From: Hyperoodon ampullatus
Taxonomy: Eukaryota; Chordata; Mammalia; Artiodactyla; Ziphiidae
DNA length: 64,000 bases
Assembly: GCA_949752795.1 (NCBI GenBank)
Contig: OX457061.1
Location: 121,106,152-121,170,151 of the forward strand
Direction of reading: 5' to 3'
This document shows positions 34,247 through 47,689 of this stretch, one piece after another. Numbering within the stretch: the stretch's first letter is position 1; every line of letters starts with the position of its first letter. The notes under the pieces are model-generated. The model had not been told where the DNA came from and did no database searches. It saw only the letters and a list, made by a program, of their open reading frames with translations. Position numbers and translations under genes: made by a program.

Positions 34247-34249
34247 CTT

Positions 34250-34858
34250 TCTTTCTTTTTTTTACTATTTTTAAAAATTTAAGTATGGTTGCTGTACAAT
34301 ATTATGGAAGTTACAGGTGTACAATATAGTGATCCACAAATTTTAAAGCTTATACTCCATTTATAGTTATTATAAAATATTGGCTAGATTCCCTGTGTTG
34401 TACAATATACTTGTAGCTTATTTTATACCTGATAGTTTGTATCTCTTAATTCTCTACCCCTATACTGCCCATCCCCTCTTCCTTCTTCCCACTGGTAACC
34501 ACTAGTTTGTTCTGAAAATCTGTGAATTTGCTTCTTTTTTTGTTCACTAGTTTGTTGTATTTTTTTTAGATTCCACATATAAATGATATCATACAGTATT
34601 TGCCTTCTCTGTCTGACTTATTTCACTTAGCATAATACCCTCCGTGTCCATGTTGCTGCAAATGGCAAAATTTCTTTCTTTTTTATGGCTGAGTAGTATT
34701 CCATTGTATGTATATATACACCACATCTTTATCCATTCATCTGTTGATGGACACTTAGGTTGCTTCTTGGCTACTATAAATAGTGCTACTATGAATATGA
34801 ACTCTGGGGTGCATGTATCTTTTAAAATTAGTGTTTCTGTTTTTTTTTTTTTTCCAGA
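34250..34858 (-). mobile_element. L1 3' end, reverse
   Basis: Inverted L1 3' UTR to ORF2 end: 'aatttaagtatggttgctgt', 'gtgttgtacaatatacttgt', 'gagtagtattccattgtatg', 'gttgatggacacttaggttg'. 'agcttcctctttc' (34238) and 'agcttccttttct' (34862) are a plausible TSD. Confidence 0.8.
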
Positions 34859-35989
34859 TAAGCTTCCTTTTCTCTAAAAGTGCATTGTAAGAGGTTTTTT
34901 TGATGATGAAATGAGACAGAGCTTGAAAAATGCATCACGCTCATTCTGGTATAGATTTCCTCCTTCTCCTCTCCTCCTCCTTCTGCTACTCTTCGTGCTT
35001 ATTCTGTATTAAATCCCACCACCACCATAGCTGTGTTTCTTTCTCTTCTGCAGACCCTCTCCAACAGACTTCTTAGTGAATGCAAAATGTTGCTGGGAAA
35101 GTTTTATTCTGGGTTCAACAATGCGTCTGGTTGAGAGAACGGCTGTAGGCTGGAATGGGAGTGGGAGAGAAATGGTGGGCTAGTGGACTAGAAATATGGA
35201 GGTCGGTGCTAGATCAGGGCTGAGCATTCCCTTGCAGTCCCCAGGAAAGGCTCCCAGGAGACCCTGCACTGGGCATATGATTCCCGCCCATGGAGCCCAG
35301 GACATATCCTTACCATCTGCTACCATAGACATAGCATAGGCTAGTAGTGACACCTTATTCTTCTAGAGATGGAGGAAACAAGGCTCAGATTGGTGAACGG
35401 GCTTGCACAAAGGAAAGAAGCAAGCTGTGGGCTGTGCTGGCATCAGATGCTCAGCTGTCTCAATACTCGGTTCGGAACTCTGTCCTCCATATATTTTAGA
35501 TTGTTCAACTGTGCATTAGGGAATATGGAAACTATGAACCTAACATTTTCTAAATACTTCTGAGTCCCTCCTACACACAGTTCCGGAAAAGCAGATCTAA
35601 TATGTGTCTGGGGATCAGTATGTGTCCAGGACAGACTCTTCCCTTTCCACCCACAGATGTCCTGATTAAATTACCATCCCCACCTTCGGGCAGGAGTTTC
35701 TCCTAAGTGAGCCAAGTGTTCCAACCTCCTGCCCAAGTTCTTGTTGGGCTAAGCTGCCTGGGAAACACAAGTGGATTTAGTGTTGCTCTGTTGGTGCTTT
35801 CTTCCTTTATCTTAATTTGCTGGAATTCTCATGCCCTCCTTATTTTCATCTTCACCTTTGAGAATAAAACATCCACTGCACATCCTATGTAACCCTAAAT
35901 GAATTATACTGTTTAAGGAGCATGCTTCCTTTTCAGTGGCCTCATTCACTAGTCAGACCCTTCCTGAGTGCAGTGACTTAAATTCCATT
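34859..35989. other. Intergenic, nothing coding recognised
   Basis: A MIR-like scrap lies at about 35365-35440 ('ggaggaaacaaggctcagat'). Otherwise unique. Confidence 0.4.
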
Positions 35990-36670
35990 TTAAAATTATG
36001 TTTTTCTTTCCCATTATGGTTTATTACAGGATATTGAATATAGTTCCCCGTGCTATACAGTAGGACCTTGTTGTTTATCCATTCTATATGTAATAGTTTG
36101 CCTCTGCTAACCCCAAATTCCCAATCCATCTCTCCCCCACTCCACCCTTGGCAATCACAAGTCTGTTCTCTATGCCTGTGAATCTATAAAGTCCATTTTT
36201 TAGAGCAGTTTTAGGTTCACAGGAAAATTGAGTAGAAAGTGCAGACAGCTCCGTCCTATTCCCACACGTGTACAACCACCTCCATTCTCGACACCCTGCA
36301 CCAGAGTGGTATGTTTGTTACAAACGACAAACCTACATTGACACACAGTATCCCTCAAAATCCATAGTTTACACTAAGTTTCACCTGTGGTGTTGTATAT
36401 TCTGTGAGTTTTGACAAATGTATAACATCTATCCATCATTGTAGTATCATACAGAATTGTTACCCTACCCTAAAAATCCTCTGTGCTCTGACGTGGTTCT
36501 TATTTTTAAACTTTTAACATAAATTATTGATAAAAGATGAAATTTAAGACACATAAAGAAAAATAAACAAATCACAGACACAGCTTAGTGACTGAACATA
36601 TAGCAAACACTGCGTAACCACCACTCGGATCAAGGAAACAGATGTTCTCCAGCGCCACCGACGGTCCTAG
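35990..36670 (-). mobile_element. L1 3' fragments, reverse
   Basis: 35990-36195 is an inverted L1 end ('ccccgtgctatacagtagga', 'ccttgttgtttatccattct'). 36195-36490 is an older L1M-type 3' UTR ('ggttcacaggaaaattgagt', 'gagttttgacaaatgtataa'). 36560-36660 continues as L1-like ('aaccaccactcggatcaag'). Confidence 0.7.
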
Positions 36671-36689
36671 TGCACCACTGAGTGCCCAC

Positions 36690-38600
<1,911 letters not shown>

Positions 38601-38629
38601 TCCCTGGGAGTCTGTTAATTTTCAGCTGT

Positions 38630-39672
38630 CCTGGTCTGAAGCAACGGACAAAGGATTAATCTCCAAAATATACAAACAGCTCATGGAGCTCAATATCAAA
38701 AAAACAAACCACCCAATTAAAAAATGGGTGCAAGACCTAAATAGACATTTCACCAGAGAAGACATACAGATGGCCAAGAGGCACATGAAAAGATGCTCAG
38801 CATCACTAATTATTAGAGAAATGCAAATCAAAACTACAATGAGGTACCACCTCACACTGGTCAGAATGGGCATCATCAAAAAGTCTACAAACAATAAATG
38901 CTGGAGAGGGTGTGGAGAAAAGGGAACCCTCTTGCACTGTTGGTGGGAATGTAAATTGGTGCAGCCACTATGGAGAACAGTATGGAGGTTCCTTAAAAAA
39001 CTAAAAACCGAACTACCGTAAGACCCAGCAATCCCACTATTGGGCATGTACCCTGAGAAAACCATAATTTAAAAGGACACATGTACCCCAGTGTTCATTG
39101 TGGCACTATTTATAATAGCCGGGACATGGAAACAACCTAAATGTCCAATGACAGATGAATGGATAAAGAAGATGTGGCACATATATACAATGGAATATTA
39201 CTCAGCCATAAAAAGGAATGAAATTGGGTCATCTGTAGAGATGTGGATGGACCCAGAGTTTGTCATACAGAGTGAAGTAAGTCAGAAAGAGAAAAACAAG
39301 TATCGTATATTAACACATATATGTGGAATCTAGAAAAATGGTACAGATGAACCTATTTGTAGGCCAGGAATAGAGATGTAGATGTAGAGAACGGACATGT
39401 GGACATGGGGGAGAAGGGGAGGGTGGGACGAATTGGGAGATTAGGTTTGACATACACTACCATGTGTAAAACAGATAGCTAGTGGGAACCTGCTGTAGAG
39501 CACAGGGCGCACAGCTCAGTGCTCTGTGACCACCTAGAACGGTGGGCTGGGGGTGGGTGGGAGGGAGGTCCAAGAGGGAGGGGATATACATATAGCTGAT
39601 TCACTTCATTGTACAGCAGAAACTAACACAACGTTGTAAAGCAATTGTACTCCAAAAAAAAAAAAAAAAAAA
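38630..39672 (+). mobile_element. Fairly young L1, 5'-truncated, with poly(A)
   Basis: ORF2 C-terminal part: 'ggattaatctccaaaatata' and 'ggtgtggagaaaagggaacc', with the protein text '[20 protein letters not shown]'. An in-frame stop follows at about 39019. The complete 3' UTR ends 'aagcaattgtactcc' plus A19. It abuts the 5' side of the PABPC4 pseudogene. Inactive. Confidence 0.92.
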
Positions 39673-40282
39673 TGAAAGAAAATGTACCACCTGAGATCAG
39701 GAACCATTATCCTTCAAGTCTCAAGTGAAATGCCATTTCTTCAGGGAGCTCCTTCCTGATCAACTTATATTATTAACCCATTTGACTGTCCGTTTATATT
39801 CTTGTTCTCAAGGTCCCAGAATGGAGTTACTCTTTCCCAATGACTTCACAGCACCCTGTAATCACTGATCAGAACGAGGACTCTCTCCTCTCGTCCCTTG
39901 TCTCCATTCTCGTTCCCTCCCTTCCATTCTAACGTGTCTGGTATGTCTTTAAGTATGAGGGTGGCTTTTAACAAGATGTAGCATTGTTTTCCTGTGTGTA
40001 TTTAAAAATTTTAATGCCATTATGCGTTGAATCACACACACACACACACAAAATTAAAACGGTGACTCCCCTGCAAACGACACAAATACTTCAAGAGGCG
40101 ACCCAAAGGTAGGCACGGTGGCCTCGAGAAACGCATTTCTGTATAAATACAGGCCTTGGGCTCCGGGGTTTAAAATTACAGCAGCCCGGGTAAGAGGGAA
40201 ACCAAATATACGTAGGTGACAACTCAGGAAGGGCAAGCCCTGGGCGCATCCGCCTCCCACGCCAAGTAGAAGCATGGCAGCG
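39673..40282. other. Intergenic before the minisatellite
   Basis: 39690-39960 resembles an ancient repeat or unique DNA. A (CA)8 run lies at 40034-40050. No coding feature is supported. Confidence 0.35.
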
Positions 40283-41020
40283 CTGAGGCGTGGTGCGCGG
40301 ACAGGTGGTGGGCGAACACGTGGTGGGCGGGTACCTGGTGCGCAGACGCGTGGTTCGCGAGCACGTGGTGGGCGGACGCCTGGTGCACAGACGCATGGTG
40401 GGCGGACACGTAGTGCGCGGAAACGTGGTGGGCAGACGTCTGCTGCGCAGATGCGTGGTGCGCGGACACGTGGTGCGCGGATGCGTGGTGCGCGGACACG
40501 TAGTGGGCGGACGTCTGGTGCGCAGACGCGTGGTGCGCGGACGCGTGGTGCGCGGATGCGTGGTGCGCGGACACGTAGTGGGCGGATACGTAGTGGGCGG
40601 ACGTCTGATGGGCGGACACGTAGTGCGCGGAAACGTGGTGGGCAGACGTCTGGTGCGCAGACGCGTGGTGGGCGGACACGTAGTGCGCGGAAACGTGGTG
40701 GGCAGACGTCTGGTGCGCAGACGCGTGGTGCGCGGTCACGTAGTGGGCGAACATCTGGTGCGCAGACGCGTGGTGAGTGGACACGTAGCGCGCGGAAACG
40801 CGGTGGGCGGATGTCTGGTGGGCAGACGCGTGGTGGGCAGACACGTAGTTCACGGAAACGTGTTGGGCGGACGCGTGGTGCGTGGACATCTGGTGCGCAG
40901 ACGCGAGGTGAGCGGACACATATTGCGCGAAAACGTGGTGGGCGGACGCCTGGTGCGCGGACACGCTGTGTGCGCGGGCGAGGGCGGCGGGCGGAGGCGC
41001 GGGGGCGCGGGCACGCGGGC
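40283..41020. repeat. CpG-dense 15-bp minisatellite, 60-bp higher order
   Basis: About 45-50 tandem copies of a 15-bp unit such as 'acgcgtggtgcgcgg', with variants 'acacgtagtgcgcgg', 'aaacgtggtgggcag' and 'acgtctggtgcgcag'. Four variants form a 60-bp unit. 40611-40670 and 40671-40730 are identical over 60 bp, and 40401-40460 is a diverged third copy. Each unit holds two to four CpGs. Because 15 is divisible by three, it creates long stop-free frames: plus 40274-41086, plus 40290-41033 and minus 41027-40224 (an 'SAHHASAHYV'-style 5-residue repeat). I do not call these genes, since they lack splice sites, homology or Kozak support. The flanks are single-copy. Unit edges are approximate. Confidence 0.93.
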
Positions 41021-41639
41021 GGCTCATCGCTAGCCTACCGGTCGGGGACCAACGGTCGTCCAGGTGCTGGAAGCTTGCGAAAGTGACTTCCCCGCGGGTT
41101 CTTAGGGGAGGATTCGCTCTCCTGCCCCTGTCTTTTTTTTTACATTTTAAAGCGTTTTAGGGTTTAAAAAAAATCTTTTCTTCTTTTTTTTCTTCAGGGT
41201 GCTAGGCGTGAAAGCAGCAGAGGCTGCCGCGACCGGGGGCGGAGAGAGCAAAGTATACGTTTTTATCAGTTATTTGCTATTATTTTCTGCTACGGGGGGT
41301 GATCTTCTGTTAGAAATAAATATCATAGGGTAGTCACCCTACGCAGGAACAAGAGAAGGTTTTTCAAAGACAGGTAAGCGGTTAAAAAAAAAGGCGCATA
41401 AAGTAAAGAAGCCGTAAAAGTTGCATGAGGTTTGTGGCACGGCAGAGCTTGAGGCCCATGAAAGACGTGGAAATCGAGTCTCGTTGGGTGGGGAAGCTCA
41501 AAGAAAACTCACTGTGTATGTGGGGTCCCGTACTTAAATTGGGCGCTCCAAATGGGGATAAATGAGAGAGAATGGTTTCTTTTACGATTCCTTCTCAAAG
41601 TTTTGTACCGGTGTAAAGGCAGGCCATGTATAGTGGAAA
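41021..41639. other. GC-rich flank then AT-rich spacer
   Basis: 41191-41255 resembles 43251-43318 (see findings). The rest shows no known gene or repeat. Confidence 0.35.
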
Positions 41640-41830
41640 GAACACAGCCCTTGGCTTCTGCTAGAATGGGTTGGCCTCTGGGCTCTGCAACTTACGAGTT
41701 ATGTGGTATTGGCTAAGTTACCTAATATGTCTGAATTTCGGGTTCATCTGTAAAATGAAAATAAATGTATCTCTTCATAAGGTTATTGTAGAGGTAAATG
41801 GAGATGACAAATATAAAATACAGGGACTGG
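41640..41830 (+). repeat. MIR
   Basis: MIR order: 'ctctgggctctgcaacttac', 'gttcatctgtaaaatgaaaa', 'taaggttattgtagaggtaa'. Confidence 0.7.
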
Positions 41831-42130
41831 GGGTTCTTGATTGTTCTTTTCTTCCTTTTTTTAATCAGGAAAAGGAAAAAAATGAGTGGAAAGTGACTTG
41901 GCCTTGTATGTATAATACTATAAGTCAAAAGAATTGCAAGAGAAGAGGGATGAGAAAAGAACAGGAGCGACTTTGGCAGGCTGGCCCTTCCCTACTGCAC
42001 TGTGGCTCTTCAGTAAGTCTTGTAGAACTGTTTCTCTGTCAGTTTCATCCCTTCTGCAACGCCTCTTTGGCCTCCACTTGCCTGACCCTGATGGAATAGC
42101 TGAAAATCTGGTTGTTCTAGCAGGCACACA
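41831..42130. other. Intergenic, nothing recognised
   Basis: The 142-aa plus frame at 41671-42099 overlaps the MIR and has no signature. Not called. Confidence 0.35.
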
Positions 42131-42163
<33 letters not shown>

Positions 42164-42351
42164 GGTACGCAGGCCTCACTGTTGTGGCCTCTCCCGTTGC
42201 GGAGCACAGGCTCCGGACGCGCAGGCTCAGCAGCCATGGCTCACGGGCCCAGCCGCTCCGCGGCACGTGGGATCTTCCTGGACCAGGGCACGAACCCATG
42301 TCCCCTGCATCGGCAGGCGGACTCTCAACCACTGTGCCACCGGGGAAGCCC
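42131..42351 (-). mobile_element. Young CHR SINE ('gcggctggg'-type)
   Basis: A long oligo-T, then 'gcggtacgcaggcctcactg' to 'ccaccggggaagccc'. TSD 'caggcacaca' / 'caagcacaca'. Confidence 0.94.
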
Positions 42352-43404
42352 AAGCACACAACTTTTTCATTGGAAAAAGTTTAGGTGAGGGTCAGGGATG
42401 GATGACCCTCAGAAAATATCTTTCCCAGGTGTGCTTCTGAGGGTACTGCTTTGCCAGGGCTCCCCAAGGGATTCCGTCCCTATTTCGACAACAGAACCCG
42501 TATGTTGCTGCAACCTTGTTTGATGGTTCTCTTTTGTGATGTACAATCTGCTGCACACCTACCTTCGTGGACTGCGTAATGCTCAGTGTATTCATGTTAT
42601 AATGAATACTTTACCCAGAATCAAATTGGAAGAGATTCTATTTCCTATAGTGAAAATCCCTGGGATTAAAAAAAAGTCCTCCCATCTCACTAATCCCGGA
42701 AGATACCAGTGGGCACACACAGCTCCTTTCCTTTTAACTTCTGTGGTTAATCTCTGGGGCTTAGGAATGCGGGAGTAGGGAGGGATGGTGCCTGAGGTTT
42801 TGACCAGGAGCCCAAGGTTTCACAACAGAGCACTGGATCGCAAGGTTTAAAGATGCATTTCCCTGGACCAGCCTCCTCTTGCAGGATCTTTGCCCCACAT
42901 CCAGCTCATCCCTAGAGAATCCGTGGAGATGTCAGTCCCGGGGAAGACCTGAGACCTATTCCCGTGGCCCAGCTTAACTTACACCCATCCCCTTATCTGG
43001 AAGCACACGTGTCAAGAGCAAGATCCGGGTCAATGCAAGGAGGTGGCCTCCCATAGCTGATGAAGGGACATGGTTCAGACCCTAGAACTTCGCAGTGGAA
43101 GATGGGGAGACCCTTGTTTCAAGCTGGGCTGGACGGTTGGGGCTTCAGTGTGACCCATTCTGCCATATAGAGCTGATAGGAGACTCCATCGAAGTCAGGG
43201 GGTAGGAGTGCATTGCTGCCTTCTTAGCAACTGGGGGACTTCAGACTTTTTCTTCAGGCTGGTAGGCCCAAAAGCAGCGGAGGCTGCAGCGACTGGGGGC
43301 AGAGGAACAGGAACAAAGGGTCTGAGCACAGCAGCTCCTCTGATTACTGGCAAAACTTGACCTAAATCTTGGCTCTCCTAGGGCATGGTCCAGAGCCTTC
43401 CACT
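42352..43404. other. Intergenic, nothing coding recognised
   Basis: Unique-looking DNA. 43251-43318 is the second copy of the segment found at 41191-41255. Confidence 0.4.
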
Positions 43405-43601
43405 TTTTTTTTTTTTTTTTTTTTTTGCAGTACGCGGGCCCCTCACCGTTGTGGCCTCTCCCGTTGCGGAGCACAGGCTCAGCGGCCACGGCTCACGGGC
43501 CCAGCTGCTCCACGGCATGTGGGATCCTCCCGGACCAGGGCACGAACCCGTGTCCCCTGCTTCGGCAGGCGGACTCAACCACTGTGCCACCAGGGAAGCC
43601 C
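43405..43601 (-). mobile_element. Young CHR SINE with internal deletions
   Basis: Oligo-T, 'gcagtacgcgggcccctcac' to 'ccaccagggaagccc'. It lacks about 14 bp of the usual 'ctccggacgcgcag' segment and a few bases near the head. Exact TSD 'ccttccact' (43396-43404 and 43604-43612). Confidence 0.93.
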
Positions 43602-44944
43602 AACCTTCCACTCTTTTACTATGTTATTCTAACTGTTTGTTGGGGCAGGACTTAGAGTGAGGATTAAGATCATAGTTTCAGTGTCTCTAACACCCTGCAA
43701 ACTCTGAGAGACAACTTCAGACCAAAACCCAAGTCCAAACCCAAGTAGGAAAATCCAGCTGGTTACATGTAACAGCTCCTTCGACATGAGGATAATGAAG
43801 AAATCACTCTCTGGACCTGGAGGAGTTCAGAGAGGAAAGTGGGGTCTGGTTGTCCCAAGTGATCAAAGAGACACATCTGCCTTGAAGGGGCTGTGTGATC
43901 AGGTGAATCAATTTATTGCCTTTAGCAAGATTTGATTATGTTTGGAGTCTTAGGACATTCTGTGAGGAGATACTGTCTGGGAACTGGTCCCTGGCCACAC
44001 GCAGGGAAGAATGTTCTCAGTACCTTCTTTCAAGATCAGATGGCCTTGTACCACTGGGACTGATGCCCAGAAGTCCCCAGGGCTAGTTTGCCTTTTTCCT
44101 TCGCTTCTGCCAGATTGCCTAGAGAACATGATTTTTTCCTTTGGGCATTGAAGTCTCTTCCCCGTCCTCAAATTTCTTAGCACACTTGTAGCTAACCGGG
44201 CTGTCCTTATCTCCAAGGATTTCTATGAGGGGCTGTGGAGAAAGGCAGTTCTGCACCACTGGTCATACGCCTGGCATGTGACACATATTCAGCCTTACTC
44301 ATAAGTATGGGCAGATCACCAGCCCACCCTTCCCTTACTCAGACTCATATCTGTAAGAAGTGAGGCACAGACCCAATGTGGGAAAATACGGAAGGGCCAG
44401 GATCACTATGGGTGTGGAGGAGAACTGTAGCGTGGGGTGCGGAAGTAGAGCATTCTAGAGAGCAGGAAAAGGGGGAGATCCAGTTCAGTTCCATTCAGTG
44501 TGGCCAGCATTAGTGGCACTTTATGCCAGGAACTGTGCTGGGTTCCAGGGACGTAAAGAAGAGAGAAGGCTCTGCGCTCACAGTTGCATGGGCCATAGGT
44601 TATAATTTTAATATGATGAGGTAAAAGCTGTTCTACACGATCTATGTACAGGGTGCTACGGAAACTTGGGGCGTGAAACTGAGCTTTGAGGGAAGCAGGG
44701 AAGGACTCCTGGAGGAGATGATACTCTGGAGTAGAATCTTTAAGGGTAAGTAGGGATTATTCAGGAAGTACAAGAAAGAGGGCTCTAGGAACAATCAGTA
44801 GATCCATAGGATCGGGGGAGAGAGGTATAGAAAAGTTTGGTGTGTGCCGGTATGAACGCACATTTATGTATCACTGGAACATGGGGGGTGGTTACAGATA
44901 AGGCTGGAGAAGGAGGTGGAGCCAGGTTACAAAGGACCATGAGT
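43602..44944. other. Intergenic, ancient repeat remnants
   Basis: 44490-44770 ('ccaggaactgtgctgggttc', 'ggaaggactcctggaggaga') looks like ancient L2/MIR-class sequence. Nothing coding. Confidence 0.4.
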
Positions 44945-46755
44945 GAATATTTATTTAATTTTATTTTTTATTGAAGTACAGTTGATTTACAGTGTTCCAC
45001 GTATACAACAGAGTGATGCAGTTATACAAATATGTATTCTTTTTCAGATTCTTTTTTTAAAACTTACTGAAGTATAGTCGATTTACAATGTTTCAGGTAT
45101 ACAGGGAAGTATATAAGTAATACATAAATGTATCTGTATGTCTAGTCTTTTTTTTAAAACATCTTTATTGGAGTATAATTGCTTTACAATGGTGTGTTAG
45201 TTTCTGCTGTATAACAAAATGAATCAGCTATACATATACATATATCCCCATATCCCCTCCCTCTTGCGTCTCCCTCCACCCTCCCTATCCCACCCCTCTA
45301 GGTGGTCACAAAGCACCAAGCTGATCTCCCTGTGCTATGTGACTGCTTCCCACTTCCAAAACTATGTTGAATAATAGTGGTGAGAATGGGCAGCCTTGTC
45401 TTGTTCCTGATCCTAGTGGAAATGGTTTCAGTTTTTCACCATTGTTACATTTGCTAGTGAATATATGTCCATGCCACTCTCTCACTTCGTCCCAGCTTCC
45501 CCTTCCCCCTCCCTGTGTCCTCAAGTCCATTCTCTTCGTCTGTGTCTTTACTCCTGTCCTGCCGCTAGGTTCTTCAGAACCTTTTTTTTTTTTAGATTCC
45601 ATGTATATGTGTTAGCATATGATATTTGTTTTTCTGTTTCTGACTTACTTCACTCTGTGTGACAGTCTCCAGGTCCATCCACCTCACTACAAATAACTCA
45701 ATTTCTTTTTATGACTGAGTAGTATTCCATTGTATATATGTGCCACATCTTCTTTATCCGTTCATCTGTCAGTGGACACTTAGGTTGCTTCCATGTCCGG
45801 GCTACTGTAAATAGAGCTGCAGTGAGCATTGTGGTACATGACTCTTTTTTGAATTATGGTTTTCTCATAATATATGCCCAGTAGTGGGATTGCTGTGTTG
45901 TATGGTAGTTCTATTTTTAGTTTTTTAAGGAACCTTCATACTGTTCTCCATAGTGGCTGTATCAATTTACATTCCCACCAACAGTGCAAGAGAGTTCCCT
46001 TTTATCTGCACCCTCTCCAGCATTTATTGTTTGTAGATTTTTTCATGATGGCCATTCTGACCGGTGTGAGATAATATCTCATTGTAGTTTTGATTTGCAT
46101 TTCTCTAATGATTAGTGATGTTGAGCATTCTTTCATGTATTTGTTGGCAGTCTGTATATCTTCTTTGGAGAAATGTCTGTTTAGCTCTTCTGCCCATTTT
46201 TGGATTGGGTTGTTTGTTTTTTGCTATTGCGCTGCATGAGCTGCTTGTATATTTTGGAGATTAATCCTTTGTCAGTTGCTTCATTTGCAAATATTTTCTC
46301 CCATTCTGAGGGTTGTCTTTTCGTCTTGTTTATGGCTTCTTTTGCTGTTCAAAAGCTTTTAAGTTTCATTAGGTCCCGTTTGTTTATTTTTGTTTTTATT
46401 TCCATTTCTCTAGGAGGTGGGTCAAAAAGGATCTTGCTGTAATTTATGTCATAGAGTGTTCTTCCTATGTTTTCCTCTAAGAGTTTGATAGTATCTGGCC
46501 TTACATTTAGGTCTTTAATCCATTTTGAGTTTATTTTTGTGTATGGTGTTAGGGAGTGTTCTAATTTCATTCTTTTACATGTAGCTGTCCAGTTTTCCCA
46601 GCACCACTTACTAAAGAGGCTGTCTTTTCCCCATTGTATATTCTTGCCTCCTTTATCAAAGATAAGGTGACCATGTGTGTGTGGGTTTATCTCTGGGCTT
46701 TCTTTTGTGTTCCATTGATCTATATTTCTGTTTTTGTGTCAGTACCATACTGTCT
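44945..46755 (-). mobile_element. L1 3' end stack with misplaced ORF2 piece
   Basis: 44945-45155 holds short older L1 3' ends ('attgaagtacagttgattta', 'actgaagtatagtcgattta'). 45157-46755 is a fairly young inverted L1: 3' UTR, then ORF2 C-terminal sequence ('ttgcactgttggtggga'-type in reverse, 'gagtagtattccattgtata'). Inside the 3' UTR, at about 45354-45444, sits a 91-bp piece of the reverse-transcriptase region (minus frame '[18 protein letters not shown]'), which belongs far upstream. Not active. Confidence 0.88.
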
Positions 46756-46971
46756 TTTTTTTTTTTTTTTTTTTTTTTTCCGGTATGCGGGCCTCTCACT
46801 GTTGTGGCCTCTCCCGTTGCGGAGCACAGGCTCCGGATGTGCAGGCTCAGCGGCCATGGCTCACGGGCCCAGCTGCTCCGCGGCATGTGGGATCTTCCCG
46901 GACCGGGGCACGAACCCGTGTCCCCTGCATCGGCAGGCGGACTCTCAACCACTGCGCCACCAGGGAAGCCC
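46756..46971 (-). mobile_element. Young CHR SINE ('gcggctggg'-type)
   Basis: Oligo-T, then 'ccggtatgcgggcctctcac' to 'gcgccaccagggaagccc'. It sits exactly at the 5' end of the truncated L1. No clear TSD, so a rearrangement at this junction is possible. Confidence 0.93.
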
Positions 46972-47689
46972 TATCATCTTTTAAAGGTGGAAAGGCTCCT
47001 CACTGTTCAGCGACTTGCTGCTGTGGGATGCAGATAGTCTCTTCCTAGGCTAAGCTGGACATAACTTGTTGGTGGCATCAGAGATATGAGGTCATTTAAT
47101 AGTTTTCAGCTACTCAGTTTGGTAGCCATTTCAACTTCCTTCTAGGTCTCCTTTATATGAGAGAGAATTCTATCTTATTTAAGTCACTTTTATTTTGGAG
47201 TTTCCCATTATTTACATTATACCAGATCCTAAGTGTCACCACAGGAAAATTATATTTAATAGAAACCTGGTAAAGCTACATGAACATTAGCAAAAAGAGG
47301 ATCTGAAGCAAAAACTATAACAATGTTTATGGGCAAAAAGGCAAAGAATGTCACTACATAATGATAAGAAACAGGAAGATATAATAATTCTAAACGTACT
47401 GTAGGTGCCCACTTTTATGGCATTAAAAAACAAAGCTAAAGGACACAGCCAGGCACATATCAGAGCCCTGATCTTTGTAAACCAGGAGGGTCTTAGGTGT
47501 TTCTGCCCAGCAATGCGCATCTAATTTGTGGGCCTCATTATTTATGGCTGCTAAGAGATATGAAATCATAAAGCTCATGAGTGAATGGACTGCTCAGCTG
47601 CAACTAAAGAATGAAAGTCCCCAGTGGCCCTGTGCTCTGGCTGATTACTAAAGAAAAATAGGAGAAAGTATACTGGGATGTAAAATCAG
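46972..47689. other. Intergenic, nothing recognised
   Basis: AT-rich and unique-looking. Confidence 0.35.

Noticed and set aside
40283..41020. CRISPR-like array
   Set aside because: The units are contiguous 15-mers without unique spacers, in a mammalian genome; it is a minisatellite.
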